This document shows, one piece after another, positions 32,730 to 40,932 of a DNA stretch of 64,000 bases. Positions within the stretch are counted from its first letter, which is position 1. Each line of letters opens with the position of its first letter. The position numbers and the translations under genes were made by a program. This DNA comes from Novosphingobium capsulatum NBRC 12533 (lineage in GTDB: Bacteria > Pseudomonadota > Alphaproteobacteria > Sphingomonadales > Sphingomonadaceae): contig NZ_BCYV01000016.1 of NCBI RefSeq assembly GCF_001598375.1, positions 62,001-126,000 of the forward strand, in the 5' to 3' direction. The notes under the pieces were generated by a model. That model ran no database searches, had not been told where the DNA came from, and saw only the letters and a list, made by a program, of their open reading frames with translations.

Positions 32730-33776
32730 TCAGGCCTCGTCAGGCAAATGCGCGGGAAAACGCAGGATCAGCGTGCGCGCTTCCGGCGCGGTGGCCAATT
32801 CCCCGCCATGGCCGGCCATGATCCGCTCGACGATGCTCAGGCCCAGGCCGGCGCCATCGCGGCTGGCATGATCGGCGCGGGCATGGCGCCGCGCCAGCCG
32901 GGCCAGCGCTTCGGGAGCAAGCCCGGGGCCTTCGTCTGCCACGCGCAGGCAGCGGCCCGGCCCGACCGCAACCCGCACCAGGCCGCCTGGCGGGGTAACA
33001 CGCACGGCGTTTTCGATCAGGTTGCGCAGCGCGGCGGCCACGGCCTCGCGGTGGCCTTGCACGGTAGTCGCGGCCATCTCGGCCGGCTCGTCCAGCGCGA
33101 TCTCGCGCCCCTGGGTGATGATCTGCGGGGCGAGCGCGGCCACCACGTCTTCGGCCACGCCGGCCAGGATAAAGCTTTGCGGGGGTTGCGGGGTGGCGGC
33201 CTCTGCCTCGATCTGGGCCAGCAGCAGCAGCTGTTCGACCAGGCGCCGCATCGCCCCGATCTCGCGCCGCAGGTGGGCGCGGTCCAGTGGCTCGGGGCTG
33301 TCGAGCTGCATCGCCATGATCGCCAGCGGGGTGCGCAGTTCATGGGCAACATCGGCGGCAAAGGCTTCGTGCTGGGCAGCAGCATCGTCCAGCCGGGCGA
33401 GCAGCGCGTTGATCGAGGTGACGAAAGGCGCCACTTCCACGGGCAGCTCGGCATGCGGCAGGCGCAGCCCGCGCCGCGCCGGGGCATGGGCGATGCTGTG
33501 TGCGGTACGGTCCAGCGGCCTGAGCGCACGGTTGATCACCCAACTGGTCGCCAGCAAGGTTGGTACGATCACCACCAGGATCGGCAGCAGCACATGATCG
33601 CGCATCTCGCGCCAGGCGGCGCGCGTGTTGGGGCCGGACAGGTCTTGCGGGGTGATGTCGTATTCCCAGAACAGCGCAAAGATCAGCGTGGCCACGGCAA
33701 ACACGCAGATTACGGCAAGCCCCGCCGACAGGCGCAGGCGGATCGAGCCGCGCCCCTGGCCCAGCGCGGCGATCAT
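32730..33776 (-). CDS. Sensor histidine kinase of the metal-efflux two-component system
   Basis: A 348-residue membrane kinase. Two helices (about 15-36 and 62-82) flank a short periplasmic loop of about 25 residues (from WEYDITPQDL to WREMRD). A HAMP-like linker and the dimerisation helix with His145 in ADVAHELRTPL follow, then the ATPase domain with N-box NLIENAVR, G1 DEGPGL and G2 DGAGLGLSIV. The small sensor loop is unlike the large CusS loop. The start overlaps the regulator's stop by four bases (ATGA). Confidence 0.9.
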   Translation of the reverse strand: MIAALGQGRGSIRLRLSAGLAVICVFAVATLIFALFWEYDITPQDLSGPNTRAAWREMRDHVLLPILVVIVPTLLATSWVINRALRPLDRTAHSIAHAPARRGLRLPHAELPVEVAPFVTSINALLARLDDAAAQHEAFAADVAHELRTPLAIMAMQLDSPEPLDRAHLRREIGAMRRLVEQLLLLAQIEAEAATPQPPQSFILAGVAEDVVAALAPQIITQGREIALDEPAEMAATTVQGHREAVAAALRNLIENAVRVTPPGGLVRVAVGPGRCLRVADEGPGLAPEALARLARRHARADHASRDGAGLGLSIVERIMAGHGGELATAPEARTLILRFPAHLPDEA

Positions 33777-34450
33777 CCCTGCTCATCCTGCAACAGATAG
33801 CCCAGCCCACGAATGGTGTGGAGCATGCTGCCCAGGCCCTTGTCATCCAGCCGGCGGCGCAGGCGCGAGGCGGCGGCATCGACCGCGTTGGGCGAAACCG
33901 CATCATCGAAGTTATAGAGCGCGTTCTCGATCTGGCTGCGCCGCACCACGCTGCCCGCGCCGCGCATCAGCAGTTCGAGCAGATCCGCCTCGCGCCGGGC
34001 GAGGTCGAGCCGCTGGCCAGCGACGCTGGCCACGCGGCTGGCGGTGTCAAAGCGCAGCGGCCCCACCTCGATCACCGGATTGGCGCGCGGGCCGGGGCGG
34101 CGCAGCAGGGCGCGCAGCCGTGCGGCGATCTCGGCGGTTTCGGCTGGCTTGACCAGGTAATCGTCGGCCCCGGCATCGAGGCCGCCGATGCGATCATCCA
34201 GCCCGCTGCGCGCGGTCAGCACCAAGACCGGCAGCGCCAGCCCCTCGGCCCGGCGCCGTTCCAGCCAGGCGCGGCCATCGCCATCGGGCAGGCCCAGATC
34301 GAGCAGCAGCGCATCGAACTGCGCGCAGGCGAGCGCGGCGTCGGCATCATCCAGACTGGTCGCGCGATCGCAGACGATGCCGGCGCGCGACAGCCCTTCG
34401 CCCATCAGCCCCGCCAGCCGCACGTTGTCTTCCACGATCAGCACCCGCAT
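33773..34450 (-). CDS. OmpR-family response regulator
   Basis: A 225-residue regulator with receiver domain (1-115) and winged-helix DNA-binding domain (130-222). The phosphoacceptor is Asp51 in LLLDLGLPDG, with the acidic pair in VEDN (7-8), Thr79 in LTAR and Lys101 in LVKPAE. The DNA-binding part shows LARREADLLELLMR and the wing HTIRGLGYLL. It forms an operon with the kinase and lies directly upstream of the pump operon on the same strand, as cusR/cusS-type systems do. Confidence 0.92.
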   Translation of the reverse strand: MRVLIVEDNVRLAGLMGEGLSRAGIVCDRATSLDDADAALACAQFDALLLDLGLPDGDGRAWLERRRAEGLALPVLVLTARSGLDDRIGGLDAGADDYLVKPAETAEIAARLRALLRRPGPRANPVIEVGPLRFDTASRVASVAGQRLDLARREADLLELLMRGAGSVVRRSQIENALYNFDDAVSPNAVDAAASRLRRRLDDKGLGSMLHTIRGLGYLLQDEQG

Positions 34451-34628
34451 GGCTGGCGTGTTTAGCCATTAGGCGCCGCCAATGCCATGGTCCTGCAACA
34501 ATTCCCTGCTGGAGCGGGCCGGCAGGGCACATTCCACTCTGCGATTAATCGCGTGGTGCGTATGACCAATTCTTGACGATTCGCCTGCGCAACCTCTAGC
34601 GGGCGCGAAGACTTGCTATGCAACCGGA

Positions 34629-35762
34629 GTGCGTCCCGTTCGCCAAATCGCTGCCTTGCCCTATCGCACTATCGGTGATGGCCTTTCCGCGCCCATCGAA
34701 GTGCTCCTCGTCACCTCGCGCGGGACGGGCCGCTGGGTCATACCCAAGGGCAATTTCGGCAAGAGCGAAGCCGCCCATGCCGCCGCCGCCCGCGAGGCGG
34801 AGGAGGAGGCCGGTGTGATCGGGGCGATCTGCCCCGCCGCGCTCGGCCGGTTCGAATACCGCAAGACCCTGCGTTCCGGCGCGTCGGTGATGGTCCAGGT
34901 CCAGGTTTTCCCCCTGGCCGTGACCGAGGAACTGCCGCACTGGGCCGAAGGGGAACAACGTACCCGCCAATGGTTTTCGCTTGCTGCTGCCGCCGACGCG
35001 GTGGACGAGCCAGACCTGCAGGCATTGATTCGCAGCTTCCGGGCCACGGAATTCCGGGCCCTTGCCACCACCGCACCGCTTGTCCGCCGCTTGGGCAGCG
35101 TGAAAGAAAGACTGGGCATGTTTCACTGGTTCCAGAACCTGTTGCCGCGCCAGGGCAACTTCTTCGAACTGTTCGAGGCGCACGGCCAAACCCTGATCGC
35201 CGGCAGCAATGCCTTGGCGCGCCTGCTTCAGGGCGGGCCGGGCATGGCCGATCACGTGCGCGAGATTGCCGAGCGCGAGCACGATGCCGACGCGATCACC
35301 CGTGAAGTGCTGGTGACCGTGCGCCGCACGTTCCTGACGCCGTTCGATCGCGGGGCGATCACCTCGCTGATCAGCGCGATGGACGATTCGATCGACCAGA
35401 TGCACCAGACCTCCAACGCGATCTCGCTCTATGAAGTGACCGCGTTCGAGCAGGAAATGGCCGACATGGCCGCGATTATCGTGGAATGCGCGCGCGTGAT
35501 TGCCGAGGCGCTGCCGCTGCTGCGCTCGATCCACGCCAATGCCGCCCGCCTGCACGAGCTGACCGAGCGGCTGGTGCGCCTGGAAGGCAAGGCTGACGAG
35601 ATCCACGACGCCGGCCTGTCCAAGGCGTTCAAGGCCCACGGCCAGACCGCGCCGATGCAGTTCTTCGTCGCCCGCGAAATCTACAGCCACCTTGAACGCG
35701 TGGTCGACCGCTTCGAGGATGTCGCCAACGAGATCGACGGCCTGGTCATCGATCACGCCTAA
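34629..35762 (+). CDS. NUDIX hydrolase - DUF47 (PhoU-like) fusion protein
   Basis: A 377-codon reading frame starting at GTG 34629 joins two domains. Residues 1-145 are a NUDIX hydrolase: RWVIPKG precedes the complete box from Gly41 to Val63, with Glu47, REA (55-57) and EE (59-60) in place, a layout close to diphosphoinositol-polyphosphate phosphohydrolases. Residues 164-377 are a full-length DUF47/PhoU-like protein, starting MFHWFQNLLPRQGNFFELFE, the usual start of stand-alone DUF47 proteins. An internal in-frame ATG at 35118 with purine-rich GAAAGAAAG upstream could also yield DUF47 alone. The Pit transporter gene follows after 12 bp. The combination suggests control of phosphate uptake by a phosphate-rich ligand (inference). 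Confidence 0.85.
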   Translation: MRPVRQIAALPYRTIGDGLSAPIEVLLVTSRGTGRWVIPKGNFGKSEAAHAAAAREAEEEAGVIGAICPAALGRFEYRKTLRSGASVMVQVQVFPLAVTEELPHWAEGEQRTRQWFSLAAAADAVDEPDLQALIRSFRATEFRALATTAPLVRRLGSVKERLGMFHWFQNLLPRQGNFFELFEAHGQTLIAGSNALARLLQGGPGMADHVREIAEREHDADAITREVLVTVRRTFLTPFDRGAITSLISAMDDSIDQMHQTSNAISLYEVTAFEQEMADMAAIIVECARVIAEALPLLRSIHANAARLHELTERLVRLEGKADEIHDAGLSKAFKAHGQTAPMQFFVAREIYSHLERVVDRFEDVANEIDGLVIDHA

Positions 35763-35774
35763 GGAGCCGGGTTC

Positions 35775-36779
35775 ATGAACCATGTGGCCGTGGCGCTGCC
35801 CCTGATCATCGCACTGGTGATCATGGCCTTGGCGTTCGATTTCATCAACGGACTGCACGACGCGGCAAATTCGATTGCCACGGTGGTGTCCACGCGCTTG
35901 CTCACGCCGGTGCAGGCCGTGCTGTTTGCCGCGTTCTTCAACTTCGCCGCCTATTTCACCTTCGGCCTGAAAGTGGCCGAAACGGTGGGCAAGGGCATCA
36001 TCGACAAGGACGTGATCACCCCGCAGGTGATCTTCGGCGCTCTGGTCGGCGCGATGACCTGGAACGTCATCACCTGGTGGCGCGGCATCCCCTCCTCGTC
36101 CAGCCACGCGCTGATCGGCGGGTTGCTGGGCGCGGGCACGATGCATGCCGGCACCAGCGCGATCGTGTGGAAAGGGGTGACCTCCACCACCTCGGCGATC
36201 GTGCTCTCGCCAGTGGTTGGCCTGGTCGTCTCGATGGTGCTGATGCTGCTGTCGTCTTGGCTGTTCGCCAAGGCCTCGGCGCGCACGGCGGAAAGCTCGT
36301 TTAAGAAGCTGCACCTCATTTCTGCGGCGGCCTATTCGATCGGCCACGGTGCCAACGACGCGCAAAAGACGATGGGGATCATCGCCGTGCTGCTCTATTC
36401 GCAGGGCATGCTGGGCGGCACGTTCCACGTACCCGGCTGGGTGGTGATCTCTTGCTACATCGCCATGGGCCTGGGCACGCTGTCGGGCGGGTGGAAGATC
36501 ATCGAAACGATGGGCAGCCGCATCACCAAGCTGTCGCACCACCAGGGCTTCTGCGCCTCGGCCGGCGGCTCGATCATGCTCTTCGCCGCCAGCGCCTTTG
36601 GCATTCCGGTCTCGACCACGCACACCATCACCGGCTGCGTCGTCGGCGTGGGCGCGGCGCGCCGTGCCTCGGCCGTGCGCTGGAGCGTGGCGCAGCGCGT
36701 GGTCGTCGCCTGGCTTGTGACCATTCCCGCCTCGGCCCTGGTGGGCGCGATCTTCTACGAGATTGCCAAGGTTTTTTGA
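35775..36779 (+). CDS. pit: Low-affinity inorganic phosphate transporter (Pit family)
   Basis: A 334-residue inner-membrane protein with about ten helices. The duplicated Pit signatures are visible: DFINGLHDAANSIATVVSTR (residues 17-36) and GHGANDAQKTMGIIA (about 192-206), which are the inverted-repeat phosphate/metal-phosphate binding elements. Start ATG 35775 has AAGGAG eight bases upstream. It forms an operon with the DUF47-containing gene before it, the usual arrangement for DUF47-regulated Pit proteins. Import is driven by the proton gradient. Confidence 0.92.
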   Translation: MNHVAVALPLIIALVIMALAFDFINGLHDAANSIATVVSTRLLTPVQAVLFAAFFNFAAYFTFGLKVAETVGKGIIDKDVITPQVIFGALVGAMTWNVITWWRGIPSSSSHALIGGLLGAGTMHAGTSAIVWKGVTSTTSAIVLSPVVGLVVSMVLMLLSSWLFAKASARTAESSFKKLHLISAAAYSIGHGANDAQKTMGIIAVLLYSQGMLGGTFHVPGWVVISCYIAMGLGTLSGGWKIIETMGSRITKLSHHQGFCASAGGSIMLFAASAFGIPVSTTHTITGCVVGVGAARRASAVRWSVAQRVVVAWLVTIPASALVGAIFYEIAKVF

Positions 36780-36787
36780 GCGCTTGA

Positions 36788-36803
36788 GGAGCCGACCGGC
36801 TCC
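36788..36803 (+). terminator. Short hairpin after the phosphate transporter gene
   Basis: GGAGCC and GGCTCC (36788-36793 and 36798-36803) form a 6-bp stem with a GACC loop eight bases past the stop. No T-run follows, so termination may be weak and the next gene may be partly cotranscribed. Confidence 0.4.
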
Positions 36804-36820
36804 CCTGGCGTTGCGTGGCC

Positions 36821-37123
36821 ATGATGTATTTCGAACACGCGGCAGTGGCGCTCGCGCTGCAGCTCCTTATCCGACGCTGCGGCGGATCGTGGTGGCTGGG
36901 CGCGGCGATCGCATCTGCCTATTTCATCGGCCGGGAAGTGGCCCAGGCGGAATATCGCTGGATCGAGATGTTCGGCCAGGGCCGGCGGGCCAATATGCCG
37001 TGGTGGGGCCCACTCGATCTGCGCGTATGGCCCAAGCTGGACCAGTGGATTGACTGGATCGGGCCGCTCGTGGCGACCAACGGGCTGGCGCTGATCATGC
37101 AGCTGTGGCCGCGCTGGCGCTGA
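36821..37123 (+). CDS. Small membrane protein of unknown function
   Basis: A 100-residue protein from ATG 36821 (ATG 36824 also possible). It has a hydrophobic N-terminal helix (residues 5-20), a second one (about 25-40, WWLGAAIASAYFIGREVAQA), and a C-terminal segment with WPKLDQWIDWIGPLVATNG. The middle is rich in Trp and Arg (GRRANMPWWGPLDLRVW). I do not recognise the family. It follows the phosphate transporter by 41 bp and may be in the same transcript. No signal peptide cleavage site is evident. Confidence 0.6.
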   Translation: MMYFEHAAVALALQLLIRRCGGSWWLGAAIASAYFIGREVAQAEYRWIEMFGQGRRANMPWWGPLDLRVWPKLDQWIDWIGPLVATNGLALIMQLWPRWR

Positions 37124-37229
37124 ATCCCGGTCGGAACGGTTTCGATCCGCTATTGCGAAGTGTGCGGCGAACGCTATCGCAAACCTTTATGCACCAGCAC
37201 TCTACGTTGGCGGAGCCAAGCGTGCGAAC

Positions 37230-38021
37230 GTGCGGTCGGAGTTTTGCGTGCCCCCTCGTGACAAACTTTACCTACCCGAAATCACTCTCTGCGCCGCCAC
37301 GTCTGTCAACGTTGCAGCGACCGTGTCGGCCTTGCGGGCAAGCCTCGATCAAGTCGCGGTACCGGACTGTGTGCTTCTCACGGATGCCGATGTCGATCCG
37401 GGCGACAGTCGCATTCGCGTGGCCCGCATCGCCCCGCTGCGATCCTCGGCGGCATACTCCGATTTCATCCTGACCAGATTGCTCGATCATGTTTCCACCA
37501 GCCACTGCCTTGTCGCGCAATGGGATGGGCATGTGCTGGACGCACGGCGCTGGCAGCCGGCATTTCTGGATTTCGACTATATCGGCGCCAGTTGGCCGCA
37601 ATTTGCCGATGGGCATGATGTGGGCAACGGCGGCTTTTCGCTGCGCAGCCGGCGGCTGATGGAAGCATGCCGCGCGGCGCAGTTTAAGCAGGTTCATCCT
37701 GAGGACACGGCCATCGGGCGGGTCAACCGGGCCTGGCTGGAGCAACAGGGCATGCGCTTCGCCCCGCGTGAAATGGCCGACCTGTTTGCGGCCGAACGCG
37801 CCAGCGATCCCCAGTGCACGTTCGGCTATCACGGGGTTTTCAACATGCCTCGCGCACTGGGCGTGGCCACGTTCTGGGATATCTATCAGTCGCTCGATTA
37901 CCGCGGCACGATCCGGCCAGATTTTTGGCCCCTGGTGCGTGCCGTCAGCGCAGGACGCGGCGGATTGCGGCGCGGTTGGCGCATGATATCCAATCGCTAT
38001 ATCGCGGGCCACTATGCCTGA
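37230..38021 (+). CDS. DUF5672-type glycosyltransferase-like protein
   Basis: A 263-residue protein, GTG start at 37230 (GTG 37248 is an alternative). It has the DUF5672 pattern: YSDFILTRLLDHVSTSHCLV, WDGHVLDARRWQPAFLDFDY, GNGGFSLRSRRLMEAC and HPEDTAIGR. The D-x-D-like DFDY and EDT sites occupy the places of metal and catalytic residues in GT-A folds, so a sugar-nucleotide-dependent transferase is likely but unproven. It is the first gene of the capsule block and overlaps the next glycosyltransferase gene by eight bases. Confidence 0.75.
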   Translation: MRSEFCVPPRDKLYLPEITLCAATSVNVAATVSALRASLDQVAVPDCVLLTDADVDPGDSRIRVARIAPLRSSAAYSDFILTRLLDHVSTSHCLVAQWDGHVLDARRWQPAFLDFDYIGASWPQFADGHDVGNGGFSLRSRRLMEACRAAQFKQVHPEDTAIGRVNRAWLEQQGMRFAPREMADLFAAERASDPQCTFGYHGVFNMPRALGVATFWDIYQSLDYRGTIRPDFWPLVRAVSAGRGGLRRGWRMISNRYIAGHYA

Positions 38022-39705
38022 GCGGTGCAGAATCGAATCTGATGCCGATGGCGCGATGACCACAGGCGTCACCAGGTTGCCGCTGCATCGGCGCATCGCG
38101 CGCCGTGTCATGCTGTCTTGGCTGACTTTTCGCGTCTATTGCGACACGTTCCTGGCTGAGCCAAACCGGTTTGCCACCGCAATCAAGTGGCGCATCCTGG
38201 GCAAGCGCGTAAGGGCGCGCAGCCAGCTTGCAGCGCTGCTCGGCCTGTCGCCACGGGCGTACCGACTGTGGGTGCTGCGGCGGGAAACGGGGACGCCCGC
38301 CGTGCAAGCCCCGCATTCGTCGCCGCCGATCGTGGCACTCGTGGATGCGGCCGGCGCGCACGACGCGCCTGCCTTGCGTGCCACGTTGGATTGCCTGCAG
38401 GCATTGGGCGTTTCTGCCTACCTGGTTGGTTCCGAAGCACATCCTGATCTCGAAAGTGTCGCTGCAGATATTGCGTGGGACCAGCAGCCATGGCTCATGC
38501 CGATGCGCGTGGGAGATATCCTGGCTCCCCGCGCGCTGGCGCATTATCGCCATGCTATCGCCCAAGGCAGTCCTGCGGTCATCTATGCCGACGATGACAT
38601 CATACCGGCAGGATCGCGCCATCGTCACGATCCACATTTCAAGCCGGCCTGGAACGCGCCGCTGTTCGAGCATTGGGATTTCGTGAGCGGTGCGTGCGTG
38701 GTTCAAGCCCGGCCTGAGGATCTGCGGGCGGTGACAACGACCCCGGATTGGGTATCGGCCTTGGTGGCGCGGATCATTGCCAGCGCAGCAACAGAACCAC
38801 TTCACTTGCCTGCCGTGCTCCACCACCGGCGGATGCGGCCACAACCGGTGCTGCCGCCGCAACCAGTCAATCCGCCGCGTGATCTCCCCTCGCTATCGGT
38901 GATAGTCCCGACCCGTAACGGCCTTGATCTGCTGCGCACGTGTCTCGATGGCCTGGCCAAGACTCGCTATCCGGATATGGAAGTGATCGTGGTGGACAAC
39001 AACAGCGATGACCCCGAAACGCTGGAGTTTCTGGCCAAGCTGGACCCAAACCGATACCGCGTCCTGCGCCATCCTGGCCCATTCAACTACTCGGCAATCA
39101 ACAACCGTGCTGTCGAACAGGCGCGCGGAACGCTGATCTGCCTGCTCAACAACGACATCGAAATCACCGATCTTGATTGGCTGGCCACCATGGCCGCCAC
39201 GGCTATCCGGCCCGACGTGGGGGCGGTGGGTGCGCGGTTGCTCTATCCCGATGGCCGCATCCAGCACGCGGGCGTCGTGCTTGGCGTCGGCAAGGCGGCG
39301 GGCCATGCGCACAAACTGCTGCGCCCCGAAGAGCGCGGCTATCACTGGCGCCACGCCCTGCCGCAATTCACCTCGGCCGTGACAGCGGCCTGCCTGGTGG
39401 TGATGCGCGAGCGCTTCATGGCCGTAGGGATGCTGAACGAGGTTGATTTTCCAGTTGCGTTCAATGATGTCGATCTTTGCCTGCGCCTCAACGCGCGGGG
39501 CTGGCAATCGTTTTACGAGCCGCGTGCGACATTGATCCATCACGAATCCGTGTCGCGCGGGCATGGTCACGATCCTGTCGGCGCCGCGCGCTTTGCCGGT
39601 GAGTTGGCCGCGCTCAAACGCCTGTGGAGAACAGACGCTCTGTGTGACCCGTACCACCATCCCCAGCTCAGCGACGCTAGTGAACGTTTCGCCATCGCGC
39701 TCTAA
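38014..39705 (+). CDS. Two-domain family 2 glycosyltransferase
   Basis: A 563-residue protein. The C-terminal half (about 295-545) is a complete GT2 domain: LSVIVPTRNGLDLLRTCLDG, VVDNNSDD (the nucleotide-binding acids), CLLNNDIEI (the D-x-D equivalent) and the later NDVDLCLRLNARGW with acceptor-side acids. The N-terminal half (about 100-270) keeps YADDDI and a weaker fold, typical of rhamnosyltransferase-like proteins with a degenerate first domain. Context with rfbCBDA suggests transfer of rhamnose or another capsule sugar. Start ATG 38014 overlaps the previous gene's end. Confidence 0.85.
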   Translation: MPERCRIESDADGAMTTGVTRLPLHRRIARRVMLSWLTFRVYCDTFLAEPNRFATAIKWRILGKRVRARSQLAALLGLSPRAYRLWVLRRETGTPAVQAPHSSPPIVALVDAAGAHDAPALRATLDCLQALGVSAYLVGSEAHPDLESVAADIAWDQQPWLMPMRVGDILAPRALAHYRHAIAQGSPAVIYADDDIIPAGSRHRHDPHFKPAWNAPLFEHWDFVSGACVVQARPEDLRAVTTTPDWVSALVARIIASAATEPLHLPAVLHHRRMRPQPVLPPQPVNPPRDLPSLSVIVPTRNGLDLLRTCLDGLAKTRYPDMEVIVVDNNSDDPETLEFLAKLDPNRYRVLRHPGPFNYSAINNRAVEQARGTLICLLNNDIEITDLDWLATMAATAIRPDVGAVGARLLYPDGRIQHAGVVLGVGKAAGHAHKLLRPEERGYHWRHALPQFTSAVTAACLVVMRERFMAVGMLNEVDFPVAFNDVDLCLRLNARGWQSFYEPRATLIHHESVSRGHGHDPVGAARFAGELAALKRLWRTDALCDPYHHPQLSDASERFAIAL

Positions 39706-39781
39706 ACTGATCGCCGCACCTTGTGGGCATCTGGGCAAAGCTGGCTGCTGAGACACGCCGAAGTCGAAAAGGAAGCACACG

Positions 39782-40717
39782 TTGCACAACCCATTGCCTG
39801 GAATCCCCTTGGTGGAATCGCCGCTGTTTCCGCAATTGAAGGCGACGATGGCGCTGACGGATACGGAGATGGGGATCGCCGACAGCCTGGCGACGCGTGG
39901 ATTTGCCGTGTTCGACTTTCCCGATGCCGCGCTCGACGCGCGCATCGACCGGATCAAGGCCAATCTCGGGCCGCGGTTCGGGATCGCCTTCGAAGATGCC
40001 CAGAGTGACAAGACGGGCGGCGAACGCCGCGTTCAGGATGCGTGGCAGTTCGATGCCAATGTGCGCGCCATTGCCACGAACCAGGCGGTGCTGGACCTGT
40101 TGACCAAGCTCTATGGCCGCCAGGCGTTCCCGTTCCAGACGCTCAACTTTCCAGTCGGCACGCAGCAAGACGCGCATACCGACATGGTCCACTTCTCCAG
40201 CCTGCCGGAGCGGTTCATGTGCGGGGTGTGGTTGGCCATGGAAGATATTGGCCCCGATGCCGGCCCCCTGTTCTACCTGCCAGGTTCGCATCGCTGGCCA
40301 GCGCTGAACAATGGCATGATCGGCCGCCGTGGCTTCGGTAGCAAGTTGTCGTCTGCACAGGATCCTTTCGCCGAGGCATGGCGAGCCCTTGCCGAGGCGA
40401 ATGGCGCTGCGCCCGAGACGTTTCTCGCGCGCAAGGGGCAGGCCCTGATCTGGACGGCCAACCTGCTGCACGGGGGCAGTGTGCAAAACGACCCACGGCT
40501 GACGCGCTGGTCGCAGGTGACGCATTACTATTTCGACGATTGCATCTATTATACGCCAGCGTTTTCCGATGAGTTTCTGGGACGCCTTGATGTGCGCCGC
40601 CCTTATGCGATCACCGAAGGGGCGATGCGGCAGGGCAGCTATCTGGGGGTGCCATTGCCGAAGCCGGCAAAGCGCGGTTGGCGCGGTCTGCTGCGGCGGT
40701 TGAGGGGCAGAAAGTGA
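39782..40717 (+). CDS. Phytanoyl-CoA dioxygenase (PhyH) family protein
   Basis: A 311-residue Fe(II)/2-oxoglutarate dioxygenase. The iron triad is His132 and Asp134 in QDAHTDMVHF and His230 in NLLHGGSV, with GPLFYLPGSHR (161-171) as the intervening family block. I start it at TTG 39782 because AAAAGGAAG lies just upstream; the first ATG would be M23. It sits between a glycosyltransferase and the kpsE-like gene, so hydroxylation of a sugar, lipid or small-molecule capsule decoration is plausible (inference). The C-terminal tail is basic (KPAKRGWRGLLRRLRGRK), which could bind membrane. Confidence 0.8.
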   Translation: MHNPLPGIPLVESPLFPQLKATMALTDTEMGIADSLATRGFAVFDFPDAALDARIDRIKANLGPRFGIAFEDAQSDKTGGERRVQDAWQFDANVRAIATNQAVLDLLTKLYGRQAFPFQTLNFPVGTQQDAHTDMVHFSSLPERFMCGVWLAMEDIGPDAGPLFYLPGSHRWPALNNGMIGRRGFGSKLSSAQDPFAEAWRALAEANGAAPETFLARKGQALIWTANLLHGGSVQNDPRLTRWSQVTHYYFDDCIYYTPAFSDEFLGRLDVRRPYAITEGAMRQGSYLGVPLPKPAKRGWRGLLRRLRGRK

Positions 40718-40932
40718 TCGAGCAAAACTGATCGGGCAAGGGCAGGGCGACGGCGTTTGCAGCGCCATGCCGCTTGCCCATTTGTTTGTATCGAAAGGCC
40801 CTTTCGGATCGTCGGGTTTATCGGGGCCGAGGTGTTCCCAGACTTGCGCTGCCCTGTGGCATGCCCTAGCGATACGCCGTTTAATGGTGAAAGCGTTTGC
40901 GCGCTTGCACCTACTCGTTTGATGCAGGTAAT

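Noticed and set aside
34596..36623. 675-codon open frame on the minus strand across the NUDIX-DUF47 and Pit genes
   Set aside because: Its protein is rich in His, Gln, Arg and Gly, with no domain pattern. It is the antisense of well-recognised plus-strand genes and arises from high GC content.
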